Source of the DNA: Parietaria judaica
Lineage: Eukaryota; Streptophyta; Magnoliopsida; Rosales; Urticaceae
Direction of reading: 5' to 3'
Assembly: GCA_954871525.1 (NCBI GenBank)
Contig: OX940872.1
Location: 23,841,746-23,905,745, forward strand
DNA: 64,000 bases
This document shows, in pieces, positions 12,612-25,100 of this stretch. The notes beneath the pieces are model-generated. The model saw only the letters and a list, made by a program, of their open reading frames with translations, was not told the DNA's origin and ran no database searches. Made by a program: the position numbers and the translations under genes. Each line of letters begins with the position of its first letter. Position 1 is the first letter of the stretch.

Positions 12612-12735
12612 GGGTGGTTAATTAACTCAATGGTGGGGTTAAATGAGGGCTTGGGGAATAGATTAGTAACTTATTAAAAACGGGTACTTTTCCTTTCCAA
12701 CTTACTCAACCGGGCATATTTATTGAAGTTCCCCT
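12612..12735 (-). repeat. Right terminal inverted repeat of the MULE
   Basis: Near-identical inverted copy of 2041-2165. It marks the outer end of the element and probably the start of mudrA transcription. Confidence 0.93.
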
Positions 12736-13393
12736 ATATATATGTCTTAGTTTTAAGCAAAGTGAAAAAAAAAAAAAGTGCTAACTTGAGTTGTATTAGT
12801 GTAAAAAAATGAAAACAAAAAACCCTCAGCATTACGGTGATACATCTATAGAAGAGAATCACGTAAAAATGCAAATTTCACGGCACCACCGCAATTGGAA
12901 GTTTGAGAATATGCAACGTTATTTTGACAAGTTCCGGTACTTCTCTGCAATTAATTACGTCTTATAAAATAAAATAAGAATTCTAAAAATACTTGTAAGA
13001 TTAGTACTTAGAAAATAGAATGCATTATGAAAAATGGCCATTAGATATACAACATGGGCATTAATAAAGCTAGTTAAAAGCATAAATATGAGAAACCATA
13101 CGCTGATTATAATTATAGAATATTCTCCATCTATGCATGTTGCGCATATGTCGATAACATATCTTTCCTTGTACATCAGTTATACTATTATATAGTCAGT
13201 TTTGCATCAGCGGATTTTAGTGGAGAACATGATTCTCATGATGCAAATACAACAAAGAATATTATATGGTGACTCATCTATATATACAAACATAAATATT
13301 GTATAAATTTGCATGCAAGATGTGTGATCTTCGTCAGCTTGTTGGCTTGGATAAAAGTAGCTAGAGGAGTTAGGAGATTATATCATCATCGCA
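12736..13393 (+). promoter_or_regulatory. Upstream region of the WAT1-like transporter gene
   Basis: AT-rich, without a gene. TATATATACAAACATAAA-like sequence near 13280-13300 could supply a TATA box about 110 bases before the start codon. The MULE end lies only about 660 bases upstream of the ATG, so MULE sequence may border the promoter. Confidence 0.4.
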
Positions 13394-13814
13394 ATGGATT
13401 ATCAAGTGAAGGGAAATCATAATAAGCTTGGTGTTTATAGGAAGTTTAAGCCACACTTGTTGATGATATTATCACAACTAGGTTACACATTTCTGTATTT
13501 CATCACTGAGGCTTCCTTCAACCATGGCATGAACCCTCATGTCTATGTTACTTATCGCCACATCGTTTCAAGCTTAGTGATGCTTCCTTTTGCCTATTTC
13601 CTTGAGAGGTAAAATTATTACATATCTCTCTCTCTCTCTCTCTCTCTCTCTATGTGTGTGTGTGTGTGTGTGAATATATATATATTATATACATGTGTGC
13701 ATGAGAAATAAAGTTGATGTGTGTGTTTTAGGGTTTTGAAATATATGTGTGTGTTATCAGGGGTGTGAAATAAAGTTGATATATGATATATTAAATGTGC
13801 GTGTGTGTGAAATA

Positions 13815-13859
<45 letters not shown>

Positions 13860-16711
13860 GGGAGTGGATCATGATGAACCTTTCGAACATGTTCTGTTCA
13901 TTAAATACTCTCTTTCGATATAAATATATATATATATATAAATTTATATATATATATATATGTAAATTTTTCTATATATATATATATAAATTTACATCAT
14001 GACTCACCTTTGATTTTGGTTCATGATGCAGAAAACAAAGGCCAAAGCTCACTTTGGCTTTATTTGGGGAAATATTTATCCTCTCTCTCTTGGGGTAAGA
14101 AAAAATAATACATAGAATGATTTATGTAAAAAAAAATACTATTAATTAAGAGCCTAATTGGTTGTGATTTGAATAAATTTCAGGGTGGGTTTGACGTTGA
14201 ATACATATTTTGCAAGTTTGAGATACACATCTCCCACATTTGTTGCATCAATGGTCAACACTATTGCCTCTCTCACCTTTGTAATTGCAATTTTTTTAAG
14301 GTTTGTGCACACATAAACTCATCACCTTAAATATTGTATTATTTCTCATTAAAAAAATTGATCCACAAAACTTAAATTTCAACTCAGTAAGAGTGTGAAG
14401 ACTATGATATTTATCTATCTAATTATATTGAAATTTTGATAAATATATGTGTAAGAGAATCATAAATTTTTAGCAAAGAGATGCCGTAAACATTAAAGAG
14501 TATGATGTAAAACTTGAATAGTTAAAAAGAGGGATATTCTATTTTAAATTATGAGTTTAAATACTAACTTTGGAAATATATTTTTAGTGAGTTTTTTTTT
14601 TTTTTTGTGATTTTGGAGTCATGATCATATATATAAAGCTTTGGACTTAAAGAATTCAACCCACTTGAGCTAATCCTTCTTAACATTTACTAATTGAGTT
14701 AGTGATTACCAAATTAATAGTAAAAACACATATTTTACCACAGAGTAAAGATACAAATATTTAGTAAGTGAGTTGATCAATACCAGGTAATTAAAAACAC
14801 GCAAAAAAAATCTATATAAAAAAATGAAAAAAAAAATAATATGAAAATAATATTCTGTTTGGTGTTAGAAATATAGTTGACGGTCATAACCGTTACTAGC
14901 CCCTCACAATTACGTGCAGGTTGGAAGTAGTTAATCTTCGAAATATGCGCGGAATTGCCAAAGTTGTCGGAACGGCGATTTCGTTAGCGGGAGTGATGAT
15001 CATGACATTGTACAAAGGTCCGATCATCAGAAACATTGGAAGACCTTTAATCCAAATTCAAGGAAGCCATGCCATCCATGAGGATTGGTTAAAGGGTTCT
15101 CTTCTCACCGTTTCAAGCTGCGTTACATGGTCCATTTGGTACATTATGCAGGTTAATATCTACACATTGATATATATATATATATGTCTATTAATTTATA
15201 AAAATTATTTGTTTCTATTATAAGTTTAGTATAAATAATTGCAAAACTCTATAGCTCTTAGGGGAGTCAATTCGGGTGACGTGCCGAGTTCCTGCCGGAT
15301 CTTAATCGTTTTCATGTAATTTTTTATAGTCCCAAACACGACTCACTAATTAACCATGTCTCAGAACCAAACTCAAACAAGACCTACTAGTTTTTTTGCA
15401 AAATCAGGACACGATCCATTACTAATCGTGTCATAAAGAATCCCTTAATTCCACGAACCCATTGAGACCCGCGAACCCGTTGAAACACGAGACTCATTTG
15501 GACCCGAAGCTTAAACGTATATAAAAATGCAGGCATTTACATTGAAAAGATATCCAGCTCAACTGTCGTTGACAACATGGATGAGCGTGGTGGGTGCAGC
15601 GCAATCGGCAGTCTTCACGGCCATCATCCAAGACAAACCAGCGGTTTGGGCCATTGGATTCAACATTGACTTATGGTCAACAATATATGGAGTGAGTTCA
15701 TTTGTTTCATTAACAAATTATTATGATTAATCTTCTTGCAAATGCTACTTCGTCAAGGGAAACAAAATTGGCTAGAAATTTAAATAAATTTGATTTCTTG
15801 GTACTAATGCCCCTCTAACTTTTCATGTTTGTGCAAGTTTTTTTCCCTGAAATTTGTTTTTTAGAAACAACGCGCCCTATTCAATTCAAAAAGTAGTGCA
15901 TTGTCCCCTAATTTTTAAATAGACGAGAAACATTATTGATTTGTGTGCAATTCTTGATTTACTCAAGGGTATTTCTTTGTAAACAGTTACCAGTAAAGAT
16001 CAATTTACCATTGTGAAGTAACGATAGTCTAATTTTTCAAAAAAAAAAAAAAACTATTAAGATGAGTTTCTACGAGGTTTAAGAAAAATAATACTTTTGA
16101 TATTTCCGTCACTTTGTAAAGTCGTAGGGCAATGTTTTACTTTTTGAAAGAGTAGAGGACAACAGTGCCAAAAATTTTAAAAACTAAAAGATGAACGAAT
16201 CGTGCTATTTTTTGAGGATAATTTTTTATAAAATTATGAAATATTTGCAGGGAATAGTATGCTCTGGGTTGATCATCTTCTTCCAGCTATGGTGTACTGA
16301 AGAGAAAGGACCGGTCTTTGTGACCATGTTCAATCCTGTTTGCACAATCTTAGTCGCTATTTTAGCATACTTCGTCTTTGGAGAAAGACTTTACACGGGA
16401 AGGTACGTAACGATTTATTTTTTAGTGTCACGAGACTTGAGCTTTGAATTTTAAAGATACATGTTTATATATATGTTCAAACGTTTTTTTTTTTTTTTTT
16501 ACCAACAGCCTATAAAAGTTTTTTACTCTAATTGCAAGGTTTATTTTGTTGCAGCATATTAGGGGGGCTTATTGTCATAGTTGGACTCTATTTGTTGTTG
16601 TGGGGAAAAGAAGCAGATGAAAAAGCCGGTGTCAAGTCAGAAGAGCTTCGAGAAAACTACCATCAGAAAAATGGTTTAGTTCCGAAAGAGGTCTCTAATG
16701 GCGAACCGTGA
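13394..16711 (+). CDS. WAT1-related (nodulin MtN21/EamA) membrane transporter
   Basis: Seven exons with clean GT-AG borders are 13394-13608, 14032-14094, 14184-14300, 14920-15151, 15533-15691, 16251-16402 and 16555-16711. They join in frame to 364 codons, the usual length for the family. Two EamA repeats are readable. The first contains YVTYRHIVSSLVMLPFAYF and SLRYTSPTFVASMVNTIASL; the second contains GSLLTVSSCVTWSIWYIMQ, GPVFVTMFNPVCTILVAI and ILGGLIVIVGLYLLLWGKE. Ten membrane helices are expected, with a short hydrophilic cytosolic tail. The family includes WAT1 (vacuolar auxin export) and UmamiT amino-acid exporters. The substrate here cannot be read from sequence. Intron 1 has CT, GT and TA microsatellites; intron 4 holds a transposon remnant. 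Confidence 0.95.
15255..15515. repeat. Transposon remnant in transporter intron 4
   Basis: Begins with GGGGAGTCAATTCGGGTGACG and contains several inverted copies of ACACGA/TCGTGT and CCCGCGAACCCG. This resembles the family of plant elements with repeated CGTGTC motifs, also seen degenerate at about 29550-30030. Boundaries are unclear. Confidence 0.4.
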
Positions 16712-17286
16712 ATATGATGAAGAATTTGACCGGAAAACCGATGAGGAAATAGAAAAAATGTTGTTTGAGAGATATAAGTGAAGAATAAACTTGTACTTCC
16801 ATTTCAATTCCATAACCAAAATCCCTTTGTATGTACATAATCTATCGTATAATAATGAGTAATTAACAGTAAGGCCTCGGGATTTCTGTTATGCCATTTA
16901 TATATTTAAAAAGTAGCACGTCGCTCAAAATGACAAAAAAAAAAATTTAACTTGAAAGTGTTTTCATTTACATTTTTCTAAGTCAATAAAATTTTCATCT
17001 TAACATTTTTTGAATAACTAAAACCTAAATATTATACTAAATAATTTTTTTTCTTCGTAATCTAGTATTTATTATTGTCGCACTTATAACTAATTGATAA
17101 AAATATATTTCAGTAAGTCACTGAAATGCATAACTTAAGCTATATTTTTCGTCAATTTTCAATGCATAGGAGGTAATATGCTACCTTTTAGATGTATATG
17201 GGTGCTATTTTCATAAATTAAAACTCACCGGTCAAACTGCAAAAACATGCAAACTTCGAGGGGTATAGTTGTGAATTATTCAATAA
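16712..17286. other. 3' flank of transporter gene, intergenic
   Basis: AATAATGAGTAATTAAC near 16851 and earlier AT-rich sequence could hold the polyadenylation signal. Nothing else recognisable. Confidence 0.5.
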
Positions 17287-17672
17287 TGGGCCCGTTTGGC
17301 ACATCTAAATTTTTACAAAAAAAAAAAAAATAGTTGTAGTTTAAGAAACAAACTGTTTTTTTTTTTTTTAACTAACAGTTGTTTGGTAAATTGTTTATAA
17401 AACAGTTGTTGCTGGTAACAAAAACTAATTTAGCATTTGGTAAAAATAATAATTTAGGCTAAAAAGACTAAAATAGACTAAAACCTTATTTTTGTCTTTA
17501 GAAAAAATCAAAAGCTACGAATTCTAGTTTTTACAATTCATGTACAAAAAATTAAAAATCGATTTTGTGTTTTTTCGAAAAACAATTTCGCCAAACACCT
17601 GAAAAGCGGTTAAGTTTATTTTAAAAAAAAAAAAAGCAGGACTAAATAAGTTATGCCAAACGCACCCGATAT
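17287..17672 (+). mobile_element. MITE-like element with GTTTGGCA ends
   Basis: Ends GGGCCCGTTTGGCACA and (inverted) CGGGTGCGTTTGGCATA pair as terminal inverted repeats of about 17 bases. A related copy lies in opposite orientation at 28775-29155. Shared internal phrases are ACAGTTGTTGCTG and TTAGGCTAAAAAGACT. No coding capacity. Confidence 0.65.
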
Positions 17673-18015
17673 TTCATATTTTTGTTTCTCTCATTTATCA
17701 ATTTGTTTAAACATTTGGAGTCCATAATCTAATCATAGGTAGAAAGATTTTGAGCACAAAGCATGCTTAGTTATGGTGACTCGTGAGACCAACATGTATG
17801 TATGTAATCAAGCCACAAGTCAAATCCAATTATCAAATCAATTACATGAGAGATGACAACTTCACTTCCGTAATATGATTAAAGTATTTATTGAAACTAC
17901 CACTTGTTATATATCAAAGTATTTATTTCTAGTAATTAATATGAGGCTCTTCTTACATTAGAGAAAGAAAAAATAATTATTTTCTTTACTAACTAATTTT
18001 TATTCAAGTGTGGAG
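17673..18015. other. Intergenic, nothing recognised
   Basis: AT-rich sequence without a feature I can name. Confidence 0.5.
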
Positions 18016-18950
18016 CATGGTTTTAAATTCTCCAGAATGCTTTGGCGTGCCTTCGATGTGCCCGTTTTTTTAGAGTTGCAACAGCCGTCATGGCTTCAGC
18101 ATGAGGCATGACCGTGAACAACTATAACATATCAATATGATATTTTATTTTAATTGTAACTCTATATTTATATTTTCTATAATTTATAAGGATAATTTAT
18201 TTTTATACATATGGGCCGATCCACTCACAAAGGTGAAGTTGTTGAATTGAAACCACTTCTCCAATTGCTGAAAATCAGTTAGTATTGCCAATTTTTAAAA
18301 AATTATACAAACCAACCCCCTTGAAACTCAAGCCCAGCCACCATCACACCAAAGCCCAACCCCCCTTTAATGTCTATTTATATTTTAGGGAATTTGTCAA
18401 GAAAATATTTGTAAAAATACCATATATTACGTGGTTTATTTAAATTTATGTTCTAAATAACAAATGTTTGAATTTGTTACTTTGTTACAATTGCGAAAGA
18501 AAATGGATCTCATTTTGAAGACGGTGAATCATAGATGGGAAGAGCTAAATTTGAGGTACCGAGCAAATATGAAAGTGAACTCGTCAGTGATTTTTTTTGG
18601 AACCCCCCTTGTCTCTGAATCCTGAAACGCCACTGTTTATATAAATACAACTATAACCTATCATCGATACGATGTCTTATTATTAGAGTGATTTTTTCGT
18701 TATTTATTTATGTCTTATGGTGATAAATAAGTAATTTTGAACCTATATAAAAAAGTGTCAAAATATTCAAAATTAATTTCAAACGTTTTCGTCGATAATT
18801 TTGTCGGCATGCCTATGAAATTTATGCTGCATTTGCGGCATGTCCTTTTTTTCCGTCTTTACCGTCGATACTTCCGTTTGGCATGCAGAATGCCCGTAAA
18901 TTGAAGGAAGCAAAATGGTGTCGGCATCGACATTTAGAACCATAGATCAT
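18016..18950 (+). repeat. Dispersed repeat, copy 1 (with 420-bp insertion)
   Basis: Matches 30405-30875 over its length: GATATTTTATTTTAATTGTA, GGTGATAAATAAGTAATTTT, TGCGGCATGYCC and GGTGTCGGCATCG occur in the same order in both. The ends ATGGTTTTAAAT and ATTTAGAACCAT are inverted. Relative to copy 2 it has about 420 extra bases at about 18212-18632, bounded by TTTATA-like sequence, so a second element has landed in it. Confidence 0.75.
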
Positions 18951-19744
18951 TAAGGTGACCACACAACAAGGGTACCGGATATGCTTAAAATTATTGACCT
19001 AGCCCCTCAACTTGGTATGCGGTGTAGATTGTGTCCTTAACTCTTACTATTTAATATAACACCCTTTATATTTTACACAAATCTCCTCCATTTTTTAAAA
19101 TTTAAAACTGTCTGAAGACTTTCTTAAAACTTCTTGTCTTAAATAAAAAGAACTGTCCAACAAATTTTTGAAGAGTAAAATAAAAGGTCAACTATATGAT
19201 GCTTCAGAAATATTTGTATTTTAATTGATTAAAATACTTTTAGTAAGTCAATCTTCTGCTAAGAAATTAGCAATTCTTGTTATTTTATAACATAAAGGGG
19301 CAAATGAATCGGCTGCTGTCAAAAGTTAAAATTAGAAGGGCCTTACTGTCAATTAAATAGAGTATTGTACCATTTAATTTCTAGTTTTCTACCTAATGAA
19401 TGTCTTTTTAATTGCCACTAGAGAAAAAAGCGACAAATAATTCCAATTATTGTCTATATAGTATGGATCAATACGTTGGCATTACCTCAACAAAAATAAA
19501 TAAATAAATAAATAATAAATCTAATCAAAACAAAAGACGAAACAAAACGCATGAATCATGGCATAAGTTCAGATAGGAACGATTTATTCAAAAAACTTGA
19601 TATCCTTAGTACATTCCTAATCAACACACTGATGCATTTGCCGCCGGACGCAATGAACCCGGCAATCGAAAGAATATTTACAGATCTTTCAGCGATAAAA
19701 ACTCACCTAATCAATGAACCTCGAAACCGGGAAGCCGAACGGGA
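18951..19744. other. Intergenic, 3' side of the bHLH gene
   Basis: AT-rich. AATAAATAAATAAATAAT at 19497-19514 is a simple repeat. 19551-19744 is probably the 3' UTR of the bHLH gene on the minus strand. No other gene seen. Confidence 0.5.
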
Positions 19745-21794
19745 CTACGCCGCCGGTGGCCTAAGCTCGTGGTCGTGCGACGTGTCGCGCGTTGACTGTG
19801 GCAGGTAGTGCCACATTGGAACGTAGCTGTAGCTCGGATACATGGCCAGCTTATTTTGGTACGCGGCTGGGTGAGCTGGCATGAATCCCGGGGGCGAAAT
19901 GGCCATGGTTTTGAGTTGTTGCTCCATCTTGTCTTTGTCGGCTTTAAGCATGAGTTTCTCCTCACGAAGCTCGTTCTTCTCAACCTGTATACAGGAGAAT
20001 CGACAGATCAATACCATAAGTTTCATATTAAATAAGGAAACCAAGATGGTAGATCAATCTATCTTTTTAGTTCAGTTTAGAGCAACTTCAAACAATTGAA
20101 GCACGAGATCAATAAGTTAAAAATGCAACAAGTATCAACATGTCACGGTACAAAGACGAATCCAAAAAAACTTGCTTAATTAGCCAAAACAATTAATAAC
20201 GCTTCTGAATAAAGATTCAAACATAAAGACGAAGTTGAGTTTATAAAAAGTAACTTCTTATGAGGTCTTATACATTGTTCACATTTTATGCCGATAAAGG
20301 GAATGAATTCAGGAACAATATTAGGTTGATTTAATAAAAAGTCGTTATAAATTATTAAGGACACCAAAAGCATATAGAAAATAAAACATCATCTTTTCCA
20401 ATTTATATAACATTCTCGGGGATTCAAGTTGACGATCGCTAAACCAGGAATTTATCCAAGCAAATGAAGCAACCAAGATAAAAATAAAAAACACGGAAGC
20501 AGGTGAAAGGAAATGACTGTCAAAAAGAAATAGACGAGCTAATATAGACTTGAAAGATAAATCTTCCTAAATTAAGAATAATATGTACTAAGTTGCGATA
20601 TAAAAATATAAGTAACCTTCAAACTCTTAATTTCTTCCAGCAGCTTTTCGTTCGTATCCTTAAGTTCCTGAGCTTCATTCTTCAGCTGGCCCAGCGCTCT
20701 TATGGCATCATCCAGTATCGCCGACTTGTCTGTTTTTGTGGGTCGTCCCGGCTCCAGAACAGAGCTCAAATCCGTGAACCTGAAGAAGGCCAATTACAAG
20801 ATCTTATCTTTCAATTCGTAGAGCTCACTCTTAAGAAGGAAGAAAGAGGAAGATACTATCACAAACATACAATACAAGGTCATAAAAGAAACCCGGAACA
20901 TAATACTGAGTACAAATTATAGTAGCTTTTACAAAACTCTTCTTACACACCACAGTCGCTTTTCAAATGAGCACACAAAGACGCAATCAAAAAATGGCGC
21001 AAACATCCAGGGGTTCACGAAGTATTAAAGTTAACTAGATAACACATTCAAACGGTTAAAACCCGATTGAAATTTTATAATTTACTCGTAGAAGGGAAGA
21101 AACCCGATATCTACATGGATAAAAAAAATTCTGGTAACTTTTTAGAACTCCTAGACACCATAGCCTTTTTTCGAATCGAGCACACAGAGACCCATTAAAC
21201 AAACTGGTGAAGCACATCTGAGGATTAACAATTCAAACGGCGAAAACCCGAGATACTAAAACGCAGACATTAAAAGGGAGAAGTTGATCAGCACATGCCT
21301 GTCATTTAGTCTCTCTCTGCGCAACTTCTCCCGGCACGCCTTGCTCCCTTGTTTGAAGCTAGACTCGGTGCGTACCCTGTCCGAATAAATCAATAACGAA
21401 AATGAAACCGGAACGAATACAATAAACCAATAGTCCAAACACAAAACCCCATAAAATTGAGCCCAGAAAACAGCCAAAGCTTCAATTACCTCTTGCGAGA
21501 GGACTCTTTCTCCCCCTTCACCTCCGAAAACCCGTCCCCCTCGTCGTCGCAGCCATTAACTCCGCTTCCACCACTCGCCGAGAAATCAATATCCATAACG
21601 CTGCTGAAACCAAAACAAAATTCAATCGAACACGTTCATTTCCATTATATTCCCCCCATTTCCGAGCCAAGGAACGAAGAGAAAGAGAGAGAGAGAGACC
21701 TTTGATTGGACCAGAGAAAGTCGGCGGATTGGCCATCGCCGATGAAGGAACAGTCCAGAAAGTCCCAGCCACTACCGTCGTCGAGAGAATCCAT
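19745..21794 (-). CDS. ILR3: bHLH transcription factor, subgroup IVc (ILR3/bHLH105-like)
   Basis: Five exons (21794-21700, 21603-21490, 21376-21299, 20779-20617, 19984-19745) join to 229 codons plus stop, close to Arabidopsis ILR3. The basic helix reads KACREKLRRERLNDR. The loop and helix 2 read DLSSVLEPGRPTKTDKSAIL. A leucine-zipper-like coiled coil follows (LKNEAQELKDTNEKLLEEIK and KADKDKMEQQLK). The C-terminus has the conserved PMWHYLPQ and RDTSHDHELRPPAA. IVc members act in the nucleus as heterodimers that turn on Ib bHLH genes under iron deficiency and pair with PYE and BTS. Intron 3 starts with GC rather than GT (AGACAG|GCATGT-like context at 21298). The exon 2 acceptor is CAGCAG, so one serine is optional. 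I use the family symbol; which of bHLH34/104/105/115 is nearest is not decided. Confidence 0.94.
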
Positions 21795-22130
21795 CAAATT
21801 GTTCCCCCACGCAAGAGCGCATCAATTGAGTTCCTCGGGAGCAAACCCTAGGTCAATCGAATTGGGGATCTTTGGCAATTGGGGAATTGATTTATCCCAA
21901 TTCCATTCCAGGCAAGAGAATATAACGAAGAAGATTAAATTAATCGGAAAATGGGAAACGCGAAATCGGAGGGTAAAACGGTCAAGCTTGATAAGCGAAT
22001 GGGAGCGAGACACGTCAGCTCTTGCCGGGCTGAGTCTCTTATAGGCCGTTCTTTTGGCGGGACGGCTCTGATATGTGGGCCCCGCGAGCGTGGGCCTTGT
22101 AATTTTTTAAGCCCATCGATGGAACGAAAA
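21795..22130 (-). promoter_or_regulatory. Promoter and leader of the bHLH gene
   Basis: Contains a telo-box (AAACCCTA, 21843-21850) and two TGGGCC site-II-type elements (22076-22081 and 22091-22096), a pairing common in housekeeping plant promoters. No clear TATA box. No iron-response element was identified. Confidence 0.5.
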
Positions 22131-25100
22131 GGTAATAGAATATTGAAGAAAAGACTACACAAGAAAATATATACTTTTAATTTTTAAAGTTTATAATTGT
22201 TTTTTTCTCAATTCAAAGGAAAAATGAAAAAAAAAAAAAAAAAACTATGATTTAACTCTAAAGTTTGATTTTCTGATAGTGAAGGGAAAATGATGCATGA
22301 ATTTTTTATTTTTTATTTTGGATCGGAGATTTTTCAAATTCAAATATTCAGTTATAAAATAAATTTTTCATTATTTGCTTTTATACTACATCGTATTGTA
22401 TGATTTTTGTTGAATGTAAAAAAATTATCTTATTTAACCATGTGATAAATAGGAGAGTTGTCGTCAAACTTTGTATTTTTTCTCTTTTTTTATCCAAAAT
22501 TGAAAAAAAAAAAAAAAAATTCTCCACTTAACAAGTCTAGCTAATCCAAAATATTTTGTCATATTTTTTTTAAATACTTGATAGTTCTATATGGGTTAGC
22601 TTTCTTAAAGTGACTGAAAATGGACTTAAGTAAATTGTTTGGCCTTCAAATCCTCTTAGCTTTCTTTTATTTAGAGGAATTTTAAAAGTTAAGATCTATT
22701 CTTCATAAGCTACTTGCTATTTTATCTGATTATTTAAGATTGATTCTAGTTTGACTTCGATTGTGTAAGTTGTGGGCAATTTCGACATTTCATTATTTGT
22801 GATTCTATATTCTAATATTACTTGTAAATTGTAATACACTTATTTTTAACTTGCATTTAAATATCCAAAATCATATATTAACCTAGCAAATTCCTAATAA
22901 CTCCTCAAACTCCTCAAAAGTGGTCCCATTAAACTTCATTATCATTGTTTTTTAAGCCTAATTTATTATTACTATTATTAGGGATATGTGCTGCAATAGT
23001 ACTTAATCATGGGCCAAGAGTGTCGAAATATTCCAAATCTATTTTTAAAACGGCAATAGTATCCAAAAGCTACAATATAATTTTGAAATCAAATTTTGTC
23101 CAGGTTTGAGTTAAAATTTGTAAAGCTAGATACACACATACGTTCTAGTTTAATAATAGCGTTGAGTAATTAATGTTTTTGAGTTTATCTCGCGTAAGAC
23201 CTTAATAACGAGACATGTAGAGAATTAGACCTCGACATTGTTCTGCAGCCTTTTGATACAAATGTTGTTAAAAGAAGAGACCACAAATATATTGATGCAC
23301 TTAGTATAAAATCCAGTACTTATCCTGCAAATATTTTTTATGATTATTTTTAATTGCGCCAAGATAGAGACGGAACACCAAACCAAGTCTTACATGTTTG
23401 TCCCGTCTCGTTAGGTTTTAGTCCTAATTTAACAAAAATAAATGTTTTTAATTATTCGACACCATGATACGTTCACTTTGCATAGGGCGGAGAATCTATA
23501 GGCCCATGTCAATCCTAAGCACGGGTTGCCTGGCCGTGAAATTCCACCGGACGGGCAGGCACGCCCGTGAGGTGTCCGCGGTCCCATGTGAACATGTTTG
23601 ATTGTACTTAAATTATTTTTTATCATGCATTTCAATCTCGAAGAACATATTTCACACATTCATGACTCAACAAGCCTATCAACTTCTAGCAAACTTCCTA
23701 ATAACTCCTCAAACTCCTGAAAAGTGGTCCCATCAATCCTCATTATCATTGTTTTTCAGCTTAAATTATTACGTGATGTCAACAAGGTATGTTAAATAAA
23801 TGAAAATCATCATGTTACTATACTATACTAATCATAATTATCATAATAATTATTATTATTAATTGCAATTGGATAGAGACTAAGCACCAAACCAAGTCTT
23901 GCATGTTCGTCTCGTCTCGTTGGTCTTTAATCCTGATTGCAGCAAATTAAAAAGAAATATGTTTCTGATTAATCGACATCATATATATTAGGTCCATTTT
24001 AGTTTGTAATACACGTCTCATGAAATATTTATATTCGAATAATTGGTATTCATGACATCAATGATATGAAGAAAATCAACTACTCCATGGCATATACAAG
24101 TATATGCCATAGGAATCTGATTATTATAAACTATATAAGAACAAATTCCAGATGTCACCATGATTGGGATGTTAAGTATAAATATACATTTATATTGCTG
24201 GGTAAAATACTACATTGCCTCTTCCGTGTTAAGAAAACGAAGAAGAAAAAGCGTGTGGACCATATGACTTACTCGAATATGTTTCTGCTGATTAATGAAT
24301 TTGATTTTTCGCAAACTGTTGTGATAAAAATCTCGCAAGGTTGAAGAAGAAGAGCAATATAATTGATGAAAATATATATTCGAACAAGTCACGAGTTACA
24401 CAACGTTAAAAATCCCGCGTCATATTTTAACGGACAAGGGGGATAAGCTATTTCAAAAGTGGAAGGACAAATGTGCATTACTATAAGGAAATTTAATTGT
24501 AAGTTTAATTAAGCTCGAGGCGTTTATTGTGAGATGAGGCGTGAGACTAAAAAATATTTACATGATTCCAGAAAAGTTCTAGATATCACGAATAGAAAAC
24601 ATGATATTTTATAGATTTTCTATGTATAAGAAAAAAAAGCGAGAGAGGCCATGAATAGGAAAAAAAACTATACAATCTTGAATACTATGTATAAACTCAT
24701 ACATAACATGATAACATAAAATGAGTCTCAAAACAATATGCGACAGTTGTTAGGAATTTCGACTTAAATCCTCAAATTAGAAAATGAAACAACAGACATC
24801 GACACCAAAATTATAATAAGTTGCTCTCAGTGTAAGAGCTACGTTTACTTGCCACTTGTAAACTTCGATCCACTGTAATCTCAATCTGAATTCCTTTGGT
24901 AACTCCCTCTCTCTCTCTTTCTGCTCAATCCGCAAAATATGACAACTACAAGCTTTATGAGCAAGATCATCTTTGATTACTCTGCGTCGGGTCTCGATAG
25001 CGTTTCCATGTAGATCATGTTTCACACTTTACCACAAGTCAGACGACCCGAGTCCTCGTGAAATGCAGTCTCTCGCCACCCCCCCCTATTATTTTATGGC

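Larger units (their letters stand above)
2041..12735. mobile_element. Large Mutator-like element (MULE) with Ulp1-like and mudrA-like genes
   Basis: A 10.7-kb unit is bounded by inverted repeats of about 124 bases that begin AGGGGAACTTCAATAAATAT at both ends and differ at only a few positions. Two genes are transcribed inward from the two ends and converge: a DUF1985/Ulp1-like C48 peptidase on + (2629-5265) and a MuDR-family transposase on - (9472-12056). Between their 3' ends lie a CGAT-rich nested repeat and a 13-copy array with a 189-bp period. The insertion is in an AT run, so the expected 9-bp target duplication is ambiguous; ATATATATG at 2025-2033 and 12736-12744 is one reading if the TA tract slipped. 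Ulp1-carrying MULEs are a known plant class (KI-MULE, CUMULE). Both genes carry stops and frameshifts, so this copy is not autonomous. Confidence 0.93.
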
